A stretch of 64,000 nucleotides of DNA, from assembly GCA_029931535.1 (NCBI GenBank), contig JAQPZY010001174.1:992001-1056000 (forward strand). Reading direction: 5' to 3'. Of the stretch, positions 35,661 to 47,829 are shown piece after piece. Positions within the stretch are counted from its first letter, which is position 1; each line of letters opens with the position of its first letter. The position numbers and the translations under genes are program-made. Source of the stretch: Margaritifera margaritifera (lineage: Eukaryota; Mollusca; Bivalvia; Unionida; Margaritiferidae). The notes below the pieces were generated by a model. The model was not told the origin of the DNA. It did no database searches and saw only the letters and a program-made list of their open reading frames with translations.

Positions 35661-37751
35661 GCGTACAATTTTGTATCTGTACATTTTAACTTCTAATCTT
35701 TATACAATTAAACAGTTTAAATTGTATTGGTACTATGTAGTATTGTGCCAGCATACCAATAAACCATATACATACATACCTCCATACATACATATATACT
35801 GACAGGGCATACAAGACATAAAACAATAGCAACTAGCATTCTTTTTTATGGTATCAAAGTAGAGGTACTATACTAAACAGATACAAATCAGAGGTTAATT
35901 TTGTTTTTGTGTTTGTTTTTTAAACCATTGTTCTTAAAATCTGCTTCAAAAGCTATTATCACTGTCCACGTCTTGACTGAAATAAAGTAACAGGCTTTGA
36001 GTAACCTTGCAGTGACTGCCAGTAGTATAAGCAAAGTACATGCAGCAATTACCTTAATTAGCCACTACATCTCAGGCTGCACATGAAAAGCATGCAGTAT
36101 GCAGTTCATTCATAATTACTCATTCAGGATCAATACACAGTTAACCTGTTAATGGTAACCTATCATAATAATATGGAAAGTTTATTATTGAGTAAAGGTA
36201 ACACATTTATTCTTGCTTCCAACTGTAGTGGTGATCAAGGGCTGTATATAGCAAGGAAAAATCTATATGGTCTTGAGCTAAACACAGATACTTAATCTAT
36301 GTTACTACAGAATATATTGTAGGTCATAGTGACTAACAAAGATGCATCAAATTAAAAAGCCTAATAATTCTAACATAAACAGCACCCAATAAATGACCTT
36401 TAAATACAAAATGTCAAAAAAGTCACTGATCCATGAAATATAAATCACATAGACCTCATTATGAAACAAGGGTGTAGTACTTACCAGATGTATCCACTCA
36501 CCAAGTTTTATAATTCTAAATATAACAGTATGTATACTGGAGATAAAAAAAACTATGTGGTAATGAGCTAAACACAAACACCCTACCTCAGCCTTTAAAT
36601 TTGAAATGTTGATGCATGTGTATTAGCACAAAAGTAATTACACTGCAAAAATATTTATGCATATTTATAATATTTAATGTAATTGGTGTACATACCTTTC
36701 AGTTGGTAAAATGGAATTGTGGGATATAACAAATCACTGATGTAATTTTTATATCTCAAAATTCCTTGTAACAAACAGAAAGAAAATCTGTCATGGGCCG
36801 ACTCAGAAAGCTCTTCATAATACTTCCTGGTTTGATATACTGACAGTATATTCAGTAAATGCCTATTTGCTGCATCTTTCTTCATTTAGAAACTTAAAAA
36901 AGGAAAATAAATGGATATGTTTCTGGCTTTTTAATCACAATTTGTGACTATACTCTGCACAACATTTGTGGCTGGCTGACTTTAGAATGATGTCACACTA
37001 ACAGCAAAGTGAGACTTAGACAAGGGATGTAATTCAATCAAACTTTTCATCAATTTTTATGGTAAATTTCAGGAAAATGGTTGGAATAAATTTTATTGGA
37101 GAAATGGAGGTTTAATCTTACAGATGAAATATATGCATTTTGACGTGATTGCAACTCAGTCTTGTGAGACTGAAATACAATAATAAAAGTCTGACCATTT
37201 TACACATAGAATGTATGCATATTTTATACTCTGACATGTACTGTGAGGGCTTCCAAGCATTTTCCTACAAGTTTACTATTGAACACAATACTTACACATA
37301 CTGCATAACTAATTTAAATTATATACATGGTCTTCCAAATGTCCACAGCAAAAACTGCTTGAATTGAAGCTTCAGAAAAAGGGGTACTTTTAATTCCTTT
37401 ACAAGTCATGTTAGAAGGTTAGGTTAAATAAAAAATTTCCAAGTTCTCACTTCTAATCTATTTTTCTCATGTTAAAGAACATTGTAGCTTATATAATGAC
37501 CCAGTTTCTGGCAAGAAATTCCAATATGTGTTGCAAAATGTGTGGTTTTATTTGCATTCAACTTGGCATTAAAAAGTGGAAATAGCATATGCACCAAATT
37601 CTCAAGTACACCAGACATCAGCAAATCAAGTACAGTATATCAGATTTTTTTTAAAAATATCAGTTGTATGCATTTACATGTGTATTCATCATTTAATTAA
37701 AAGATATCAGTGTAAACATTTGTATGTTTATTTAATATTACATGATTATGC
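35661..37751. repeat. Intronic tandem duplication, copy B
   Basis: Head-to-tail partner of 33,301-35,660, ending TTACATGATTATGC as copy A does at 35,651-35,662. A third, partial relative lies at 41,749-41,905. Contains a 63-codon minus-strand frame described separately. Confidence 0.9.
36696..36885 (-). other. Possible exon or exon fossil in copy B
   Basis: A minus-strand frame open for 63 codons (KKDAANRHLLNILSVYQT ... LLYPTIPFYQLK) ends at a good donor, AAAG|GTATGT, in phase 1 like the real exons. The best acceptor upstream (TCCTTTTTTAAG) leads into stops in all three frames, and only a weak AG (GAAAG|ATGC) would keep phase 1. The equivalent in copy A carries an in-frame stop. It is either a decaying exon of the host gene or chance. 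Family not recognised. Confidence 0.3.
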
Positions 37752-38862
37752 TAAAGTACCACAAATCTAGAAATACTTGCTGTATATAAATTTTTATAAA
37801 TTTTGCTGGTCTCTCAAAAATATGAAAATTATAAATGCAAAAATAAATATTTTAAAAACTGTCCATCAGAAAAGTCCTGTCTATTGTCTAGAACACATTA
37901 CAAGTATACATAAGTCTTAACATTTTCTGATATTTTAAAACACACTTTTACAGACATAGATTTTTCATACTGGCAATTATACCACTACATCTTTCCTTAT
38001 GGAGGGGAGTCACTGCCATATTTCTATGTATATATTTTATATCAATATACAATGCACATTCTATTTTGCATTATTCTATAGTTGTATTTTCTTTATATGT
38101 AGGATGTATATTTTGAGTTTCATCATTACATCTGTCAATGGTTCTTTCTAAATAAATCTGATATGTGTGATATTGGAATACTGCAATTTCAACTTTTCAA
38201 GTTCCATGTGAGTGATTCTATGTACATATTTTAAAAATTACATATGTCAACATTCTAAACTACATCATTCCAACTCTAAATTTCCCCTCTGCATTCTGAC
38301 AGTTCATTTGATGACATATTAATCACCATAACAGTTTTAAAAAATAACATCTTGGACTTTACAATGTAGCACAGTGAAAGTGGCAAGGATGATGTCAAGT
38401 TGGAATAATGCAATCAATGCCATCTGTTGTCATAATGTTGTAGTAATTACCCATTAAGACAACAGATGCTGCTGTCACATCTTTCAATGAAAACTATAGC
38501 TGTCCATGATCTAGTATATTACAGATTCTAACCATATAAGACATTATTCACTGGTTCAAAATTCGACCCACAAGCCCTGGTTAACTTAGTAGAAAGAGAA
38601 ACTTATTTATTGCTTTGGTGATCTCAATCCAGCTATATTGGCAAAATGGCTTACTCTTTCTTGCAAACTTAATTTTATTTATTTATTTATTCTCAAAATA
38701 GACTGATTGGGAAATATTCATTGACAACATCACAGAAACTGGATAATTATTTGATATAGATACACACAGAGATACAAATGCTTGACATCATCAATTAATA
38801 TACTACATGTATCACTTTCATGTCAGAGGATTAAATGATACATTGACTTCAACTTAGTGTCA

Positions 38863-38863
<1 letters not shown>

Positions 38864-38917
<54 letters not shown>
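38864..38917. repeat. (TA)n microsatellite
   Basis: About 54 bp of TA in the intron. Confidence 0.95.
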
Positions 38918-38918
<1 letters not shown>

Positions 38919-40410
38919 CAGATTTTGGGTCAAGACCAATGAGTCATAGTTGGGGAGTGGTTGGAGACTAGATGGTTTAAGATGTTACTGTTTCAAATTA
39001 GTAGCTATTTAATTAAACATGTAGGGATTTGTGATAGTGATCTAACAAAATAGTACTAGTTGCTATTTCCCTGCCTCTCTATATCTTATTTACTTTTTTG
39101 TCATTTTTCAAGACATTTCATGAAAAATGCAATTGTACAAGAAAAATCATACTTTATTACCTGATTTTTTGCACAAGAAGATTTTAGTTGTTTTTTTTTC
39201 ATAAATATGAGCAAACAATGAAAAATATATCATACATGTGAACCTCCCAGCTGGAATGGTTTTCCTCCTGCGATGAGGGGTGTCTCCCACCACTCATTGA
39301 AATCTCCCACGTACTCAAAATTATTATCTAAAAGATTCCAGAAAATAAATTTTCCATTTTTTGGGGGGACTTCCACACCTTGTGTCCAATGTACCGGTAG
39401 TATACCTATGGTAAAAACTTGCTGTGATCACATGACTGTGAACTGGTGAGCATGAAATTTTAATGGCTACTTTGACAGACAATAACCTAAAAGTAATCAC
39501 TGGATTATACTATGTGTGATCAATAGTAATTTGGAATGATTAAAGACATTAATGGATTATGGTTGGATTACAAAAGAGCTCAAGCAGCATAAAAAAATTA
39601 ATATTACTTGGATTCTATTCGCAGGGTTGGTTTGACTTCAGTGTTTAAAGTTTGTTGTGATGGGTTATACTGTGTGATCAGAAGTAATTTGGAAAGGATT
39701 AAAGATGTTAATGGATTTTGGTTGGATTACTAAAGAGCTCAAGAATCATAAAACAGGTCAGTTTGGCTTCAGTATTTATAGTTTGTCAAGATATCTAAGC
39801 ATGTGTTATCTCTCTGTTTTTTGAGGGTTAAAAAAACCACCATTGTATTGGATGCTTTTACAAGTTGCTAATCCCCAAGCTTAACTTAACTGTCAAACAA
39901 TCACATAGGTAGGTACCATTTTATATATTTAACCAGTGTTGCATACACTGTGAGCATGAGCAAGAGACAGCACATTATTACAAATTAAGGACAAATAAGT
40001 GCTAATTATAGGTGACAAATGAAATACAGAGAACAGAAATAGTACTGTTCCCCCATTCATAGGTCTAATGCGTCACTTTGTACATAACGTTGATAGCTTT
40101 TAATACAATTAGGGAGACAATCTTCATAAGGTGGAGGGACCTACAATTTATGGAGCCCAAGCAGAGGGTTAAATATTAACAATTTACCACTATCATTCAA
40201 GAACATCAAAATGAAAATTTTAAATTTCATCAGTGCGATCGAAGTTTCATTCAGGCAGATTGGATAAACAAAATTTTGACAAACCACACAAGCAACTCAC
40301 TTAGAATTCCGAAATTGGATCCGATCTAGCTGTAGAGGGACCCTGGACATTGGGCTATCAGATTTTTTGGAGCTCTGAAAGTTGTCCACATAAACAGAAA
40401 TCAGATGTCT

Positions 40411-40535
40411 GATGCACTGTTTTGTCAGAAATGTATGATTTAAAGTATGTATGGGTACATCAAATTATATCGCTGTTTTGCAGGGTAAGCACAAGCTTAC
40501 AGAAGTAAAATTCTACATTTCTGACAAAACAATGT
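40411..40535. repeat. Imperfect inverted repeat
   Basis: CACTGTTTTGTCAGAAATGTA near 40,415-40,436 faces TACATTTCTGACAAAACAATG near 40,516-40,537, about 21 bp with one or two mismatches. A possible small palindromic element. Confidence 0.6.
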
Positions 40536-41748
40536 GTCAAACCCCTTTACTGATTACAGGGATCGATTTATTTCATCAGGGACCTATCTTGCTAATACAC
40601 TCAGGTTTCTGATTTCATATATATGTATATTGAAATGCTACATCCTGTAAACATGAAAGAGAGTGAGAGATCAAATGCCAGGCAGATTTATCACTTGGGA
40701 TGGGGACATGTAGAACTCTTTTGAAACTCCTTTTTATTTTCAATTTGAGTGTCAGATTAAAAGATGTACATTAAAAGAAAAGAAAAATGAACTAATAAGA
40801 AAACTGAGATGCTGCAGTGCTGAATCTAATGGTAAAAGTGAAACTCATTCTCCAACATGTAGAGACATATTCATTTAAAAAAGAAAGAATAATCCAGACG
40901 AAAACAGCAGTTATATTGCTTTATTTGAAAGTGACTGTTATAGTTATTTATCAAATTATTATTTATTGATCAGACATGGCATTCCTACTATCCTGGACTT
41001 ATGGATTATACTGAATCCATAGATCAGTAATCTATTATTAATATCTTAGATCAATGCTCCATTATTAGAATTTAAAAGATACTAAACCTGGGGCAAATGT
41101 TTTCAGTTAGTTGTCACAGTACCATCTGTTGTCATAATGGGACAGTATTTTATTAAAATTGGCATTACTTGCAACTTTCAATGTGCTACATTGTAACTTC
41201 CAGGCTGTTAACTTTTTCCAAGTATGATACCTAACAGTATGTCATTTATAGCATGTCAAATGTGAAACTGAATATTAGTGTTTTATATTGAATTATTAAT
41301 AATCAAAATGTAATATTTTACTTAATCATGTGTAATTTTTCAGACATGTATATGGTGTAATGGTAATTCATATGCAAAAAACTGCATCTAACTGCTATGA
41401 TAAGTATTTAATGGCTTTAAAAGATCGCTTTATATGTTACATTTTTTCATTTATATGCAATCATAACCATTCACTTGTATCATTAAATTGAAATACTTGT
41501 TATATATATATGGAACCAGAAATTTATTTAAAAGCAACTGTTTACACATTTTTGATGAACTTTGATACAGAAAGTTTGATGAAAAATATGTTAGCATTAC
41601 ATTTCTGATATGGTTATGAATTTTCTGGTAATTATGCAGTTGCAAACTGTTTCATAACAAAGATTTTGTATTAAGAGGACAAACAAATCTACTCATGAAG
41701 ACCAAAAAAGTAACCAACATTTGTCTCAGTTTTAGATAAATATAAATG

Positions 41749-41905
41749 TTGATACATGCATATTAGCACAAAAGTCATTCAACTTAAAAAATATTCATGC
41801 ATTTGGAAGAAAATTTAATTTAATTGGTGCAAGTTATCATAGTATTTAATTGGTATGATAGATTTCCATTTATTGGTAAAATGGAACTGTGGGATATAAA
41901 TTGCG
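41749..41905. repeat. Partial third copy of the 2.36-kb duplicon
   Basis: TGTTGATACATGCATATTAG and TTGGTAAAATGGAACTGTGG match 36,606-36,720 in copy B, with an extra ~30 bp between the TTAATTGGTG and TTGGTAAAATGG parts. Confidence 0.7.
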
Positions 41906-42833
41906 GGATAACTGTGAGCTGTAAATGAATGGATGCTATTACATATCAATGCAAAAAGCTAGCATGTAAAGTGATTTATGTTATGACTGAAGATGTATAT
42001 AATACCAGTTGAATGCACTGTATCTGTTGCATTTTATATTTGATATAGCATTATACCAATTACGTATCAGATAAATTATATAATTATGAATTAGTACAAA
42101 TTACATTTAACTGATTAATTATCCAGTATAAAACACTGATATTAAATTCTGAAATGTCTGACATTACATAGTTAAAAATTCGTGATTAAGAATGTTAACT
42201 TGTGTAAATTAAAAATATGCAGATAGAATCACTCCTTTGGAATCTTAAGGCAATAGTGCAGTATTCTAGGATCAAACTTAACAAATTTGGTAACAAATAT
42301 AGGTAGTGTAAAGATGCAACTCAGAATTGATAACCGATATAAGAAGAAAATACAAAACAGAATAATGCAAATTAGGATATACACTGTACATTCACAGAAT
42401 TATGGCAGTGATTCCCTACCATACTTTTAACACAAAGGTTGTAACAGGTATCATGTTATGTGAGTTTTTAATCAATAAATAATCGGACTCAATAGATATC
42501 TCTCTGTAACTAAAAGCTGAAAATGAGAAGCTCAGGGGAGATATAAACAGAATATATTGGTATGCAAGAATGAAAGCAACAAAACTGAAATCACTTCATA
42601 TGTACATCTACCAAATTCAGAAGCAAAAGACAAAATACATCCAGATTTAACATCAATCAACAAAACTAAATCCAAGCAAAAACATTCAAATTTATGGTGC
42701 TATGATATATATTGTGCAAAAAAGGAATTTTGTAATTTTTACTGACTTCTAACCATATTGGCTGTGACAAGTCTTGTAGATAGACAGAATCTGTAAGACT
42801 TTTAATGCCTATCCTCACTCTTTTCATATATAC

Positions 42834-43067
42834 CTGACATAACTGTCAAATCTTCTTCTGCTTGCCTGATTCTTTCCACCAACTCTTTTTTCCTCTTTTC
42901 TTTAATCACTGCTTTTATCTTTGCCTCTAAATCTCTCAATTTTTCCTCCAGTTCGATTACCTCTGTGTCCTTTTCACTATTTGACAATGAAGACTCACAA
43001 GTATTTTTGTATAACTGTTCACTTCTGGTTTTTACCTGAGCGGTATCAACTGGTTTTTGTCTGGTTT
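42834..43067 (-). CDS. Exon: coiled-coil segment, copy 1
   Basis: A strong acceptor (GTTTTTTTTGCAG) and donor (TCAG|GTATAT) bound 234 bp (78 codons, phase 1 both ends). It encodes a short polar lead (TRQKPVDTAQVKTRSEQ) and a charged helix (VIELEEKLRDLEAK to RQAEEDLTV) homologous to the exon at 31,653-31,889. It can be included or skipped without changing frame. Likely oligomerisation or spacer between the macro and RING parts. Confidence 0.85.
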
Positions 43068-43399
43068 CTGCAAAAAAAACAAAATATCTCTGAAGTTAAA
43101 AAAAAAAAATGGTATACACATGAGCTCTTACACACATTTTTGCTTGAAATGACATTTATGAAATACAGACCCATTGGAAATATGAAAGCGTTGCATTATA
43201 TAAACTGTTTGTAAATATAGACAAAACCCTAACACACCAACCATCGTTGGTTATACATAGGGGAATAAAATCCAGAAATGAACAAATGTCAGCAGCAGCA
43301 TACTTTTTAACAAGATGCCTAAGTGGCCCTGATAGCACTTGCCTGGATGACATCTTCCAAATAGCCAAATACAACAGCAGTTGGCCAAGAAATCTGAGT

Positions 43400-43850
43400 C
43401 AGTAGAATGCTTTCTGTTTAAAGTTCTTCCAATGCTGTTGATTACATATGTTATGAAAACAACAGTTTCAAGGTTTCCCTGGTTTCTGTACCTTTAGCCA
43501 TATCTGATCACACAGCTGCATCATTTGTCGAATATTGAAAGATCCCTATATCACGATGCTTTGTGTCACAGTTGGTCAGATTCTGTTCAGTGTTTTTTTT
43601 CTTTTAGATGAAGTTGTAAATGTTTTGTTACTATTTGTAATGGCAGGGATATTTGTTGGTGGAATATCATCATTTGTATAAATATTAAAGACATTCAAGC
43701 TATAGCACTTTCAGTCAAATTTGATCAAAGTTTGTTACAGTTTTTATACTTTTAGTAACAACAGCCACAGTTGATGGCAGATTGGCATAAATGTTGTACA
43801 AACATTAAAGGCCCTTCTAGTCAGGTAGCATGTTCCATGAAATAAATCCC
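43400..43850. repeat. ~145-bp satellite, left block
   Basis: Units marked by GCTTTCTGTTTAAAGTT-like words at about 43,409, 43,559, 43,704 and 43,828, spaced about 125-150 bp, the same family as 47,830-49,030. The array is split by the TIR element that follows. Confidence 0.7.
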
Positions 43851-43854
43851 TGGG

Positions 43855-43958
43855 GAATTTTGTAATGAAAGCAAGCCACCAGTCTAGATATATTACAAGG
43901 ACCCAAAGAACATCAAAACAATTGTTAGCAGTCTGGGAATCTGCTTTGATCATGGTGA
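43855..43958 (+). repeat. Left terminal inverted repeat
   Basis: Pairs with 47,690-47,799. The best-conserved stretch is AAGCAAGCCACxAGTCTAGAT, then GGACCC, ATCAAAA and GCAGTCTG blocks. Confidence 0.85.
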
Positions 43959-44297
43959 TGAGTCAGTGCAGGAAACACCTGATTTGTGCATTTTTGTGTA
44001 GTATTTTATACCAAGTGAACATGATAAATTCATCTGTTTGTTCTGATGGTGTTTCAGATTTCATCCAGTGTCAACTCTACTCTGCTCAATATATGCAGGT
44101 GAGCACTGTGGTGGTGGGAGCACATGCATTATCCAACATAAACAGCATGAACAGTACAGAAATCAACCTGAACAGTATAGACTAGATCCTTGATCCCCAC
44201 AGACTAGATGCCTGTGTGGTGTTGTGTTTTCTCTTGCTAAAACTAACATTCTGTTTGCATGAACATTCTGCCACAATGGTAATTTTCTTCTACCAAT

Positions 44298-47255
44298 ATG
44301 GAGACAGCAGCTCAAGTTCAAGTGCTGGCTGCAAATATGTCAAGATATGACACCAACTGCTCACTCTACATCATCTGCCAAACAGGGACATGTGAGGCAC
44401 TTGTGGAGAAACCAGGTGCCAATGAGAAAGTACTGAACTTCATCAGGGAGTGTGCTCACTATGGCAATAAAGACTATCCTGAGATAAGAAGATGTCTTGG
44501 TGATGTCACTTTCCAGGATCTTGAATCAAGATGTGCCACATGGCACAGAAAGTGCTATCAAGACACAGTCAATGCAGGAATGTTCAGTAGAGCCTAAGAA
44601 TGATATGAAATGTGAATAAATTTGAAGAGTAGCAGATGAGAATCATCTTCCACTCACTCATTCTGTAGTGGTACCTTCACTCACTCTTAGTCAGCCTCTT
44701 ACAACAAGGATCTGTGCAGTCAAGGAAATAATTGAGGGGAATCATGTGAAGAGAGGAGTTAAGGCATACATGATCACCTTGCAGGCGCTGTTCATGCTAT
44801 ACCAGGAAGCCTTCTTCCAGGAGCAACCATACCTGCAAGAAAGGTTTACAGCTGCAGCTGAGGGTCTTGACTTGTCATGTGCAGATAATAGCTGTTAAGA
44901 GATACAATAAGCACACTCAGAAATGGTGCAGGCCATCAAGTCCTCGAAAGTAATGGAAGAGATGACTTGATTCAACTCTAAGAATAGGAGCCAGCCACTA
45001 CTAGTCATGATGCATCAGGGTATGCAAATGTTTATTGAGATGCTACTCTTCATCAGATCTGTCAGAAAGGGTGACTGGAAACTACATTTGATGGCACTTG
45101 AGGCATTCACCAAACACTTCTTTCCTTGTGACAAGCTCGTCTATGCACGGATGATCCCACTGTACCTAGCAGACTTGTAATCACTGATTGGAGTTGGACA
45201 CTGACATCTACCAGGAGTTTCTGCATGGCAGCTGGGTTGTGAACAAGTATCCACATGTGCCATTCTGTGCCACTGAGCTGATCATGCATTGGAGCATATC
45301 AAACTGTTCGATGAAAGTAGCTTGTGGACTCATATGTACATGTATCACTGTGAATGCAAATGCTTGCACCAAGTTTTTGTTAATCTTGCAAGAACTAGTG
45401 AGGCTTGCTGGAGAAGCTCAGCAGGTGGCTGGCATATCATCAGCTACGCAAAAGCATCACTGTGCGCTCTCAACATCAGTGCTCATGTGGCAAGAGAAGA
45501 ACACCAAACACTTCACTGCCACTCTGAATAGCTTTACCTATCCATTCACCAAGGACTGTGGTGAACTATTCAACTTAGTGACAAAGACAGTCATGCCTTA
45601 GAAGGTCAAGAAAGATATCTGTGGACAAAGGACAATTGTCAGCAAGCTACTTGATGAATTTGTCTCATAATGCATCAAGTCAGAGATGACCAACATGTAG
45701 GCCCCAATGACAAAATGTCAGCTACAGACATGGAAAACCACAATGAAACAAATGAGAGTGAACACTGGAGACAAGAGGGCTGAGCTAAATGAACCCTGAA
45801 ACCATTTTGCTTACAAGTTGTTGGTGTCCAAGTCAAGGTGAGAAATCAACCTAGAGGAAACTGTATGGAGGCATGAGCTATCAATTGTACTAAGGTTGAT
45901 GTTTGCTGCTGATGGAACAATGCTACACTGCCAAGTGAAGAGTAGTCTGATGGCCATCCTTGAGAAGCCACCCAAAGGGGAAGACAAAGTGTCTGACTCA
46001 AATGAGCATGCAGAAGGACAAGGCATAAGCAGCAGTGACACAGAAGTCATGGCAGACTCTGGTGGTGGCAAGTCTGCTTAAGTGAAGGTGGCACTTGTGG
46101 ATGCAATGGCAGAATTGCAGTCATTGGAAAAGCCACACTGCATAAAGAACTACAGCCAAATGGCTGATCACTACAGCAACTGTATACTGGAGAGACACAG
46201 CAACATGGATGAGCTGCACCTCATATTTGACTGATATGATGTGCCTGTGTCATTGAAGACAGCACATTGTGGTGGCATGGGGGTCTCAGTGCAGAGCAAC
46301 TCTAAGAGATATGAGACACCTTCAAAGTGATCAAGAAGATGCCAATACAAAGCCGCTGCTGCTGCATGCAGCTGATGCAAAAGCCTGTGGGGCTTCCAAC
46401 ATCAGCATTCACTCACCAGATACTGACATCTTTGTGCTGTCTATCTAACGGTATCCTGTATGGACACCAACTTTGTAACTGGAACTGGTCAGAGGCACAG
46501 CATCATTACACCGAGTCCCATCCACGAAGCCCTTGGACCTAGCAAGACTGATGTCTTGCCAGGATTCCATGCCATCAGTGGTGTTGACAATACAGGCAGT
46601 TTTGCTAGAAAGGGAAAACAAGCTTTCTGGGAGGGTTTCCAAGATGCCCGTGATGACAGTATAACTGCACTTACAAGCCTGGGCACAACCTCAATTCCTA
46701 CTGATGACACGTTCACTGCTGTCAAGCAATTCATCTGCAAGGTGTACCCACCTCAAACTCTTATTCAAAGGTGGCAAAACTGAGGTGTTGGCTGTTCAAA
46801 AAGAAGCAGGTACAATCAGAAGGATACCACCTACACAAGATACACACCATCAAGTAATTCCATGGGCTCACTACCAGGCCATTATCTGGAACAAAGACAC
46901 CATGGCAAACCCTGAGATCCTGTCTCCACAAGAATATGGCTGGAAATTAGATGGGGAAGAGTGGATTCCAGTCATAACCATGCAAGTTCCAGCACAAACG
47001 TCTGTACTTGACTTGGTAAAGTATGGCTGCACCAAGATGAGATGCCAAACAGCAAAGTGCATCTGTCAGAAAGCAGGGTTCAGCTGCACTGATATCTGTG
47101 GCTGTTCTAACATTGGGAAGGCATGTGACAACATGGTACAAGTAAACCCAATGAATGAAGAGGAGGAGGAGGGAGACGTGAAGACATGTTCTTGTGAACT
47201 ATCTGGTGTACTTGCAAATGTGGACATTGCTTGTGTGGTAGCAGTACACTCTTAA
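44298..47255 (+). pseudogene. Multi-copy invertebrate element protein (PIN/XPG-I-like and CXC-like), broken
   Basis: Recognisable blocks in order: start METAAQVQVLAANMSRYD (44,298), a Cys-containing RRCLGDVTFQDLESRC block (44,480-44,540), 44,668-44,898, an RSVRKGDWKLHLMALEAFTK block (45,045-45,115), YQEFLHGSWVVNKYPHVPF (45,208-45,265), then FTKDCGELFNLVTKTVMP. Next are SPDTDIFVL (about 46,424-46,450) and LPGFHAISGVDNTGSFARKG (46,558-46,615), which resemble the acidic and helix-turn parts of PIN/XPG-I nucleases. A C-terminal cluster at 47,029-47,125 has C-x4-C-x4-C-x-C-x6-C-x3-C-x-C spacing. At least six stops or frameshifts. Related predicted proteins are common in invertebrate genomes, usually unnamed. 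Confidence 0.75.
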
Positions 47256-47689
47256 ATATTAAGCCTGCAGTACAGTAAATCTGCATTTTTCTATAACACT
47301 ATAACATCTGTCAACAAAGATATAGGTGTAGATTGGTCTATAAATATCAGAATTTAAAGCAATCAGTACACAAAGTTTATATGACAAGTAATAGCAGTAC
47401 TTAGAATAACTTCTTGCCAGACTGTTTCATTTCATTGGCTCAGGTTAATATATTTCATAAATTGTAAGAACTCGATCATTGTCTTACATGAAAGTGACAA
47501 TTTTGTTTTCATAAACTCATGTGATGAAGGCATAGCCAATGCCTGTGGTCACTCTGATTATTATAGTTTCATTTTGCATACATATCGACATATCTAAGAA
47601 ATAAATGGTCCACTTTATACACTTACAACTGTATTTATCTCCTTGACAGAAATGGCTTCAAACTGATATTTTGGATTTATTTTTCAATA

Positions 47690-47799
47690 ATTCACAGCTG
47701 ACACCAGGGCAAATTTACAGACTGCCAACAACTTTTTGATTGTTATTCGGGGTCCACTTAAGACATCTAGACTAGTGGCTTGCTTTCATCACAAAATTC
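47690..47799 (-). repeat. Right terminal inverted repeat
   Basis: Complement of the left repeat, read from 47,799 downward. Confidence 0.85.
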
Positions 47800-47829
47800 T
47801 CACAGGACTTCACATGCTCCCTGATTATT

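Larger units (their letters stand above)
37752..42833. other. Large intron segment with minor repeats
   Basis: No exon supported. Holds (TA)n at 38,864-38,917, an 11-bp perfect hairpin at 38,421-38,468, a ~160 bp tandem pair at about 39,500-39,790 (TTAATGGATT(A/T)TGGTTGGATTAC in both), an inverted repeat at 40,411-40,535 and the partial duplicon copy at 41,749-41,905. Confidence 0.5.
43855..47799 (+). mobile_element. DNA-transposon-like element with long TIRs, PIN/XPG-I-like plus CXC-like protein
   Basis: Terminal inverted repeats of at least ~105 bp bound 3.95 kb: GAATTTTGTAATGAAAGCAA at 43,855 and the complement of GAATTTTGTGATGAAAGCAA at 47,799. The first 35 bases match except for two, then identity falls. 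Inside, one broken plus-strand gene fills 44,298-47,255. Both sides are blocks of the same 145-bp satellite. The exact outer ends and target-site duplication could not be fixed. As I recall, the Academ superfamily is described with an XPG-like nuclease domain, so an Academ-like transposon is the leading guess. Confidence 0.75.

Noticed and set aside
38421..38468. Perfect 11-bp hairpin as a microRNA precursor
   Set aside because: The stem is too short and the 26-bp loop region does not extend pairing; no mature-miRNA seed is recognisable.
46445..47141. Several minus-strand frames of 63-83 codons
   Set aside because: They are antisense shadows of the PIN/XPG-I-like and CXC-like coding blocks on the plus strand.
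43855..47799. Retrotransposon explanation for the 44-47 kb coding block
   Set aside because: No RT, integrase, LTR or poly-A tail is seen, whereas long terminal inverted repeats are.
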